Part shown: piece by piece, positions 12,778 through 17,277 of the stretch | How the letters are laid out: each line of letters begins with the position of its first letter | How positions within the stretch are numbered: position 1 is the stretch's first letter | Assembly: GCA_964348685.1 (NCBI GenBank) | Contig: CAYGDM010000019.1 | Span: 1-17,277 of the forward strand | DNA: 17,277 nucleotides | From: DALYDP01 sp964348685 | Lineage (GTDB): Bacteria > Patescibacteriota > Gracilibacteria > Peribacterales > Peribacteraceae | Direction: 5' to 3' | Notes under the pieces: generated by a model | The model's input: only the letters and a program-made list of their open reading frames with translations | Told to the model about the DNA's origin: nothing | Database searches by the model: none | Made by a program: the position numbers and the translations under genes

Positions 12778-12857
12778 TTATGCATAAGCCATAAAATCTG
12801 TATAAAAAATGTGTTCAAAATAGGCAAAACACTGTATCTGGCACTCTCATTGATACA

Positions 12858-12885
12858 TTGACAAATTACAAAAATAGTCTATATT
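12858..12885 (+). promoter_or_regulatory. Consensus sigma70 promoter of the dockerin-domain gene
   Basis: A perfect TTGACA (12858-12863) is followed after 16 nt by TATATT (12880-12885). Transcription would start near 12892, leaving a leader of about 100 nt. It is the best -35/-10 pair in the window and lies in an AT-rich island (about 12775-12895). Confidence 0.8.
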
Positions 12886-12900
12886 ACATCAAGCTTCATG

Positions 12901-12981
12901 AGCCGGTGTGCGTTCTCTGGAGAAGATTGGCTTGTGTAAGCCAGTTCCTTAAGATCACCGGCTTTCTCTCAATGAAAGGAG
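12901..12981 (+). promoter_or_regulatory. Structured 5' leader with competing hairpins and Shine-Dalgarno
   Basis: AGCCGGTG (12901-12908) is perfectly complementary to CACCGGCT (12956-12963), closing a stem around a hairpin TGGCTT-GTGT-AAGCCA (12928-12943). A further small hairpin CTTTC/GAAAG (12962-12966 with 12974-12978) would cover the start of the Shine-Dalgarno AAAGGAG (12975-12981). It shares two bases with the long stem, so the two may exclude each other. This layout could regulate translation. I cannot match it to a known riboswitch class. Confidence 0.5.
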
Positions 12982-12990
12982 TTTGAAGCA

Positions 12991-14850
12991 ATGTTTTTTT
13001 CCACTACGTCTCGGTCCTCCCGTCGGAAGTCCTCGGTTCGCAGTGCTCAACGGCGTCTTTTGTTTGAAACGCTGGAAGAGCTCATGCCGATGGCGTGTGA
13101 TCTTCCGCAGCTCGACACGAATTTTGATGGCATGGTGACGGCGTTCGATGCCCTCCATGTCATCAACGCTCTGAATCTTCGCGGTATCCATCGCCATAAT
13201 CCTTTTCAGGATAATGGCGTGTGGGTCGACGTGGACTTCAGCAGTCATGTGACTGCGTTCGATGCGATCCTGATCATCAACGACCTCAATCTTAATGGGA
13301 TACATGATTTTATCGTCAGTTGCCCAAATGAGTTTGACGTCGTCGAGCGCGAAATGCCGGCCTTCGAAACGGCCGTGCGTAACGCAGACATCGTGTTGTC
13401 GTCGGGAGATATCACTCCCGACTCTGACCAAGATCTTTTGTCCTCGAAGATGACGTTCGTCGCGAGTCAGGGAAGCGCGCTGAATGTGACCGAACCCACT
13501 CTGTGGGTCGATCTCACGGGCGACGACCGTGTCGATGCTCCGATCGGGCGAGGTTCCGTAGTCGGTGACACAATCGTGGTGGACGCGTCATACGTGTTCA
13601 CGCGGCTGTGGCCAGTGTATTACGAACTTCACGCGACGGTCGCTTCGAGCTTGCAGTCCGATCCTCGTCTGCAGGTCAATCTGCTTTCGATGAAAGGAGA
13701 AGTGTACGGCACGGGCGAACCTGTGTCGTCGGAAGTGACAAACACCAATCAAACCCTTTTTACGTTCGTGGCTCAAGGATCGCTACGAATCACGAAGTCT
13801 TTCATTCCTGTCGAGCCGCAATACGTCGTCGCGGGCATGAGGAGCGATGGTCCGGTTGCACGGTATTTCTTCGAGGCACTGTACGAGGACATCGAGGTCA
13901 CTGACTTGGCGTCGTTCGTTCCTGGTAACATGAACGCAATCCGCCAAGTCGAGATCGTCGTCGATGGATTCACGGTTTCCCGCGGAACGATTTCCGGGGC
14001 TGGCAGTGAACCGGTCCCATCTGGAGGATTTACATATTGGAGCAACACCGAAAACGGACAAAACGTCATCCGCGAGGGGGCGACAGCAGAAGTGCTGCTG
14101 TACGACCGCATTTTGGGGTACGACGAAGGTGGGGTGTCAGGGGTGTCGGTTAGCCATAGTCTGGTAACCCGCGACGATTTCGTGTCGGTGCAGGCTCGCG
14201 GTCGGACTTCGAGCAATGTACTGCGTAAGAACAACGGCAACGGCGTGGACGAGGGCGAAGTGTTCATCAACGCGGATGATTTGGGTCCAAACCAAGACAT
14301 CTTCGGTGTTGATCATATCGTCACGTACAACAAGCCCGCATCGTTCGAGAACGTCGATCCGCAACCTGATGGTTCCATCCCGATGGGCGACAATCCGCTG
14401 CACCAGGTGCGGACGGAATTCGTTGGTTTGGTGTGGGGTGGTCAGTACGAGCAATTCTCGTACATCGTGAATGCGACGAACGTTACGTTGGAGACCGATA
14501 GATTCGCATTTTATAACAAGGAGGATGCAACGACACAGCATGACGACGTCATCGTCACGACGATGGAGGGGGTACTCATTACGACGCCCACCGTCACGGG
14601 ATTGTTCCGCGTCATCCCAGTTGATTTGGTTTTTGGACCGGTCGATGTTCGGCAGGATATGTGGGAACTCTCGACGTACGTCCTGCAAGGGAACGTGTTG
14701 AGCTACCACGATGAAGCGTTGCTTCAGGTGACGCTCGATCTTGAGCGCTCGTCGTTCTCGGATACGAATCTTCCCCAGAGCCCGACGCGGAACATTTTCC
14801 CGGTGTCGCGTGTTCCGGCAACCGTTCCGGGTCGCGTGTATCGCAGCTAA
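12991..14850 (+). CDS. Large probable surface/secreted protein with N-terminal LEPR-XLL-like motif and two dockerin-type Ca2+ repeats
   Basis: The product is 619 residues from ATG 12991, placed 9 nt after AAAGGAG. The N-terminus is Ser/Arg-rich and ends in RRLLFETLEELMPMA (21-35), which resembles the LEPR-XLL-type export motif known from large planctomycete proteins. Two dockerin-type calcium loops follow: DTNFDGMVTAFD (42-53) and DVDFSSHVTAFD (80-91), each with the helix A-(L/I)-x-(V/I)-I-N-x-L-N. The remaining 510 residues are beta-rich and Thr/Val/Asp-rich without a family I recognise, and end in ...PGRVYRS. There is only one or a few Cys. No classical signal peptide is visible. It has its own consensus promoter and structured leader. 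Third-position base use looks less GC-rich than in the ATPase genes. No cohesin partner is in the window. Confidence 0.85.
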   Translation: MFFSTTSRSSRRKSSVRSAQRRLLFETLEELMPMACDLPQLDTNFDGMVTAFDALHVINALNLRGIHRHNPFQDNGVWVDVDFSSHVTAFDAILIINDLNLNGIHDFIVSCPNEFDVVEREMPAFETAVRNADIVLSSGDITPDSDQDLLSSKMTFVASQGSALNVTEPTLWVDLTGDDRVDAPIGRGSVVGDTIVVDASYVFTRLWPVYYELHATVASSLQSDPRLQVNLLSMKGEVYGTGEPVSSEVTNTNQTLFTFVAQGSLRITKSFIPVEPQYVVAGMRSDGPVARYFFEALYEDIEVTDLASFVPGNMNAIRQVEIVVDGFTVSRGTISGAGSEPVPSGGFTYWSNTENGQNVIREGATAEVLLYDRILGYDEGGVSGVSVSHSLVTRDDFVSVQARGRTSSNVLRKNNGNGVDEGEVFINADDLGPNQDIFGVDHIVTYNKPASFENVDPQPDGSIPMGDNPLHQVRTEFVGLVWGGQYEQFSYIVNATNVTLETDRFAFYNKEDATTQHDDVIVTTMEGVLITTPTVTGLFRVIPVDLVFGPVDVRQDMWELSTYVLQGNVLSYHDEALLQVTLDLERSSFSDTNLPQSPTRNIFPVSRVPATVPGRVYRS

Positions 14851-14910
14851 CAATTTCAGTCCTTTTTATAAAAATGGCATGAAAGGAGAGAAAGCCAGAT
14901 CTTAGGAAAA

Positions 14911-14940
14911 AAGGACCCAGCCGGTGACGGTTGGGTTCTT
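14911..14940. terminator. Bidirectional terminator between the dockerin gene and pheS
   Basis: AAGGACCCAGCCG-GTGA-CGGTTGGGTTCTT forms a 13-bp stem (two G-T pairs) closed by a GNRA-type tetraloop. On the minus strand it is followed by CCTTTTTTCC, good for ending pheS. On the plus strand TTCTTTCCTT follows, suitable for the dockerin-domain gene. Confidence 0.85.
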
Positions 14941-14943
14941 TCC

Positions 14944-15930
14944 TTATGCGAACTGTTTCAACAGCCGCAGGTCGTTGTCGTAGAGGCTGCGCAGGTCCGT
15001 GATGCCGTGTTTGATCATGAGCAGGCGCTCCACGCCGAAGCCGAAGGCGAAGCCCTGGAACGTTTCCGGGTCGATGCCGCCGTTCTTGAGGACCGTAGGG
15101 TGCACCATGCCGCAGCCTGCGACTTCAAGCCAGCGATCCGTCGTGGCGGTTTTGAGGCGCATGTCGATTTCCAGGCCGGGTTCGACGAACGGGAAGAAGC
15201 CCGTGCGGAAGCGGAACTCGATGTCCTCGCCGAGAAGCGCATGCATGGCATCTGTCATCACGGCTTTCATGTTCGCGAGAGAAACGTCTTTGTCGATCAT
15301 GAGGCCTTCGCATTGATGGAACATCGGCGAGTGCGTCGCGTCGTAGTCGTTGCGGTAGACCTTGCCCGGGCAGATCATGCGAAGCGGCGGCGTGTGCGAG
15401 CGCATGTAGTGGATCTGCACCGGTGATGTCTGCGTGCGCATGAGCGTCTTCGCCATGTCTTTGATCCAGAACGTGTCCTGCCCGTCGCGGGCGGGATGCG
15501 TCGCGGGGATGTTCAGGAAGTCGAAGTTGAATTCTTCGCTCTCCATTTCGTTGCCCTCGGCCACTTCGAAGCCCATGCCCGTGAAGACGTCCGAGATCTC
15601 GCGGAGGAATTGCGAAATCGGGTGGATGCTGCCGCGTTCGATGGCGGGTAAGGGGAGGGTGGCGTCGATCAAATCATGCGCCAGGCCCGCGTCGCGCGTG
15701 ACACCGAACGCCGAGCGACGGTCCGCGATCGCGGCTTCGATCTTTTTCTTCCATTCGTTCAACTCCGCGCCCTTCGCTTTGCGCTCATCCGGCGACATCG
15801 CGCCAAGGCCTTTTAGTGCATCGGTGAGGACGCCTTGTTTGCGGCCGAGCAGCGCGAGCTCCACGGCGTTCAGGTCCGCCTCCGTGGAAGCGGCGTCGAT
15901 GGCTGCCAGGTGCTGTGACCAGTTGGTCAT
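14944..15930 (-). CDS. pheS: Phenylalanyl-tRNA synthetase alpha subunit
   Basis: PheS is the catalytic subunit of the class II alpha2-beta2 enzyme that charges tRNA-Phe. The 328-residue protein has the N-terminal coiled coil (1-85, with LLGRKQGVLTDALKGL) that binds tRNA, then the catalytic core with HPISQFLREISDVFTGMGFEVAEG, motif 2 around PGKVYRNDYDATHSPMFHQCEG and motif 3 GFGVERLLMIKHGI near the C-terminus (about 302-315). Length is normal. In most bacteria pheT follows directly; here a terminator and a convergent gene follow, so the beta subunit must be elsewhere. The ATG at 15930 has TACAAT 8 nt upstream and no Shine-Dalgarno, predicting a leaderless mRNA. The upstream neighbour, 25 nt away, is a small membrane-protein gene on the same strand. 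Confidence 0.97.
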   Translation of the reverse strand: MTNWSQHLAAIDAASTEADLNAVELALLGRKQGVLTDALKGLGAMSPDERKAKGAELNEWKKKIEAAIADRRSAFGVTRDAGLAHDLIDATLPLPAIERGSIHPISQFLREISDVFTGMGFEVAEGNEMESEEFNFDFLNIPATHPARDGQDTFWIKDMAKTLMRTQTSPVQIHYMRSHTPPLRMICPGKVYRNDYDATHSPMFHQCEGLMIDKDVSLANMKAVMTDAMHALLGEDIEFRFRTGFFPFVEPGLEIDMRLKTATTDRWLEVAGCGMVHPTVLKNGGIDPETFQGFAFGFGVERLLMIKHGITDLRSLYDNDLRLLKQFA

Positions 15931-15938
15931 GTGGAGGG

Positions 15939-15944
15939 ATTGTA
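15939..15944 (-). promoter_or_regulatory. -10 box TACAAT, 8 nt before the pheS ATG
   Basis: TACAAT on the minus strand matches the -10 consensus at five of six positions and is followed by CCCTCCAC and the ATG at 15930. Transcription would start at or one base before the start codon. The -35 would lie in the upstream gene and is not recognisable. Confidence 0.55.
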
Positions 15945-15955
15945 CGTGAAACGGT

Positions 15956-16318
15956 TCAGGAATGCAGTGCTGCTTCGATCAGGACGAAGACCAGCAAAAT
16001 CAGGATCGCGATCCACCAGGTGAGGAGTGCCAGTAGATGGAACGTCAGGAGGATCACGACCGCGGTTGCAAGGAACAGTCCCTGCCGTAGCGAGATGCTG
16101 AGGGTTTTGCCTTCGTCCCACGCGTGGATGGGGAACCACTTCCAGAACGCGGCGAAGAGCAGGGTCGAGACGCTCGCGACGGTGAGGAAGAGGCTGACGA
16201 AGAACGCGGTGACGGCTTGGCCCGGCAAGCTGAGCGGGCTGACGCGAAAGAGGATCGCGACGAGTGAGGTTGTCGAGAGGAGGGCCGCTACGATGATCGA
16301 GTAGAGAAGATTGGTCAT
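15956..16318 (-). CDS. Small four-helix membrane protein, unknown function
   Basis: The 120-residue protein is dominated by hydrophobic segments at about 4-24, 32-52, 80-98 and 99-118, with a short polar loop WKWFPIHAWDEGKTLSISLRQG between the second and third. I know no family for it. The start ATG at 16318 overlaps the stop of the uracil-DNA glycosylase gene by four bases (ATGA), so the two are translated together. That arrangement need not mean a shared function. The 25-nt gap to pheS downstream holds a -10 box for pheS but no terminator, so read-through into pheS is possible. Confidence 0.8.
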   Translation of the reverse strand: MTNLLYSIIVAALLSTTSLVAILFRVSPLSLPGQAVTAFFVSLFLTVASVSTLLFAAFWKWFPIHAWDEGKTLSISLRQGLFLATAVVILLTFHLLALLTWWIAILILLVFVLIEAALHS

Positions 16319-16872
16319 GACGCGCGGGATCGCAGGTAGGCGCCGAGAGCGGCGAAGTCATCTTTGAGCGTTTGTCGTAGGTTGGGATTATGTAACGCCG
16401 CCGCAGGATGATACAGGGGGAAGATCGCGAAGTCGTCGGCCAGTTGCAACGGTTTGCCGTGCGCATCGCCGATCGTCAGGTTTGGCGCGAAATGAGCCAG
16501 GGCATGGCGCCCGAGCGGGACGACCACTTTCGGCTTGATGATGGCGAGTTCCTCGCGCAAAAACGGCATGCACGCTTCTTTTTCTTCCCGCGTCGGATCG
16601 CGATTGTCCGGCGGGCGGAACTTCACGACGTTGGTGACGTATACATCTTCCCGTTTCAGTCCGATCGATTCCAGCAGCGTCGCGAGGATTTTCCCTGCGC
16701 TTCCGACGAAGGGTCTGCCAGCGGCGTCTTCCTTCGCGCCGGGGGCTTCGCCGATGAAGACGACCTCTGCCTTGGGGTTGCCGTCGCCCGGCACAGGGTT
16801 GCTCGTTTTCGCGATCGCGATGCCTTTGATCGACTTCAGCTTCGCGCGGACGTCGTCGAGCGTCTGTGGCAT
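16315..16872 (-). CDS. udg: Family-4-type uracil-DNA glycosylase lacking most Fe-S ligands
   Basis: The enzyme removes uracil from DNA to start base-excision repair. The start at 16872 (MPQTLDDVRAK) gives 185 residues; it is chosen over an ATG 12 nt upstream because TATGAT ends 7 nt before it. Family-4 landmarks are clear: FIGEAPGAKEDAAGRPFVGSAG (39-60), VYVTNVVKFRPPDNRDPT, and HPAAALHNP near the C-terminus. The four Cys that hold the 4Fe-4S cluster in family 4 are mostly gone. The N-terminal CxxC is SIKG here, NVVKCRPP is NVVKFRPP, and only the Cys in EKEACMPFL remains. A cluster of the usual kind is therefore not expected. It is first in a two-gene operon with the membrane protein downstream. 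Confidence 0.93.
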   Translation of the reverse strand: MPQTLDDVRAKLKSIKGIAIAKTSNPVPGDGNPKAEVVFIGEAPGAKEDAAGRPFVGSAGKILATLLESIGLKREDVYVTNVVKFRPPDNRDPTREEKEACMPFLREELAIIKPKVVVPLGRHALAHFAPNLTIGDAHGKPLQLADDFAIFPLYHPAAALHNPNLRQTLKDDFAALGAYLRSRAS

Positions 16873-16879
16873 GGCGCGG

Positions 16880-16888
16880 ATCATACCA
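16880..16888 (-). promoter_or_regulatory. Extended -10 TGGTATGAT before the udg ATG
   Basis: TGGTATGAT on the minus strand lies 7 nt before the ATG at 16872, which would place the transcription start on the A of ATG. No -35 is recognisable at 16-18 nt. It is nearly identical to the element before the ABC ATPase gene (TGGTATGCT). Confidence 0.6.
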
Positions 16889-16933
16889 TGCGCGCCCCAT
16901 CATCGCGTTTTTTGCATTACCTAGCGAAAAAGG

Positions 16934-16961
16934 TTGTGTTATCCATTTTGATCCGTATGGT
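16934..16961 (+). promoter_or_regulatory. Promoter of the 41-aa micro-ORF
   Basis: TTGTGT (16934-16939) and TATGGT (16956-16961) are spaced by 16 nt. The transcript would begin near 16968, giving a short C/T-rich leader (CTTTCCCCTACATACCC) before the ATG at 16983. Match to consensus is moderate. Confidence 0.45.
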
Positions 16962-16982
16962 GGCGCTTTCCCCTACATACCC

Positions 16983-17108
16983 ATGGTTTCTTTCTTTGAC
17001 GACGAAAACCAGAACACTCCGGTCGAGACGCCCGTCGAAGGCGCACCGGTCCCGGCCGAAACGCCGGCTCCTGAGGCCCCCGCCGCTGCGGACATGCCCG
17101 CTGCCTAA
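16983..17108 (+). CDS. Pro/Ala/Glu-rich micro-protein (41 aa), unknown function
   Basis: The 41-residue frame starts MVSFFDDENQNTPVETPVEG and continues as an acidic, Pro/Ala-rich tail ending DMPAA. It is probably disordered, with no membrane segment. I know no family for it. Evidence for expression is the flanking signals: a promoter-like pair 21 nt upstream, a C/T-rich leader without Shine-Dalgarno, and tandem hairpins with a T-run starting 7 nt after the stop. The composition could also arise in a non-coding RNA gene, so the alternative is a small RNA ending at the same terminator. Confidence 0.5.
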   Translation: MVSFFDDENQNTPVETPVEGAPVPAETPAPEAPAAADMPAA

Positions 17109-17114
17109 GGCATT

Positions 17115-17164
17115 CCTGCGTTCATCGCAGGATAGAAGAATCCGGGATCGTCCCGGATTTTTTT
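17115..17164 (+). terminator. Tandem hairpins with T-run after the 41-aa micro-ORF
   Basis: CCTGCG-TTCAT-CGCAGG (17115-17131) is followed by a stronger hairpin ATCCGGGA-TCG-TCCCGGAT (17140-17158) and TTTTTTT. The second is a standard Rho-independent terminator for plus-strand transcription. Confidence 0.92.
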
Positions 17165-17177
17165 ATGCACGACGAAA

Positions 17178-17253
17178 TGGTGGAGCTTAGGAGATTCGAA
17201 CTCCTGACCTCTTCCATGCCATGGAAGCGCTCTACCAGCTGAGCTAAAGCCCC
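17178..17253 (-). tRNA. tRNA-Ala (anticodon GGC)
   Basis: The minus strand folds into a complete 76-nt cloverleaf with encoded CCA. The acceptor stem is GGGGCTT/AAGCTCC and contains the G3-U70 pair that marks alanine tRNAs. The D arm GCTCAGCTGGTAGAGC, anticodon stem CTTCC/GGAAG around loop ATGGCAT (anticodon GGC, reading GCC and GCU) and T arm with GTTCGAATC are all regular. Discriminator base is A. Confidence 0.97.
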
Positions 17254-17277
17254 ATATTAAAGGGATGACATTAATAA

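Noticed and set aside
12111..12827. A 238-codon minus-strand frame that would run opposite the pseudo-receiver gene.
   Set aside because: The plus strand has a Shine-Dalgarno, receiver pattern and terminator. The minus frame crosses that terminator and has no recognisable features.
12960..14896. GGCTTTCTC in the dockerin-gene leader is the reverse complement of GAGAAAGCC downstream of the gene, and ATGAAAGGAG occurs at both places.
   Set aside because: Nine- and ten-base matches nearly 2 kb apart in purine-rich leader sequence are weak evidence for gene-flanking repeats or an inserted element.

Overview
The window reads as a piece of chromosome from an uncultivated bacterium, moderately GC-rich, with the standard code (TGA is used as an ordinary stop, often in ATGA/GTGA overlaps). 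Nothing here fixes the lineage. A short palindromic intergenic repeat at 11368-11394, of a type common in Patescibacteria (CPR) assemblies, compact spacing, abundant leaderless-looking starts and a minimised uracil-DNA glycosylase point tentatively to a CPR/Peribacteria-like organism. The dockerin-bearing protein at 12991-14850 recalls Planctomycetes. No rRNA, CRISPR array, insertion sequence or prophage was seen.

Layout. Positions 1-6335 (minus strand) hold a V/A-type ATPase operon transcribed right to left in the order G/H - I - K - E - C - F - A. Subunit A runs off the left edge, and B and D are presumably beyond it. The rotor subunit K carries the ligand set of Na+-binding V-type rings. 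A divergent AT-rich control region (6336-6482) separates the operon from a 49-residue membrane micro-ORF and a secreted DUF4015-type glycoside hydrolase (plus strand). Then come, on the minus strand, a polytopic membrane protein, two small hypothetical proteins, a Tat-exported protein of unknown function, a degenerate FtsE-like ABC ATPase and RsmG (16S rRNA G527 methyltransferase). From 12.2 to 14.85 kb two plus-strand genes form a separate unit: a receiver-like protein without its phosphorylation residues, and a large dockerin-bearing, probably exported protein with a consensus promoter and structured leader. The right end has pheS, a small membrane protein overlapping a family-4-type uracil-DNA glycosylase gene, a 41-residue Pro/Ala-rich micro-ORF with a strong terminator, and tRNA-Ala(GGC).

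How the genes start is the most unusual feature. Most genes lack a Shine-Dalgarno sequence. One set (ATPase subunits G, K, E, A, the small proteins at 9107-9603, and the micro-ORFs) has an almost G-free, C/T-rich leader ending at the start codon. A second set (uracil-DNA glycosylase, pheS, ABC ATPase, membrane protein at 8064, Tat protein) has a -10-like hexamer 7-10 nt before the ATG, which predicts leaderless mRNAs. Only the two plus-strand genes at 12270 and 12991 have clear purine Shine-Dalgarno sites at normal spacing. That sets them apart and suggests acquisition or special regulation.

Functionally the window combines ion-motive energy conversion (ATPase), translation housekeeping (pheS, rsmG, tRNA-Ala), DNA repair (UDG) and envelope or surface proteins of unknown role.
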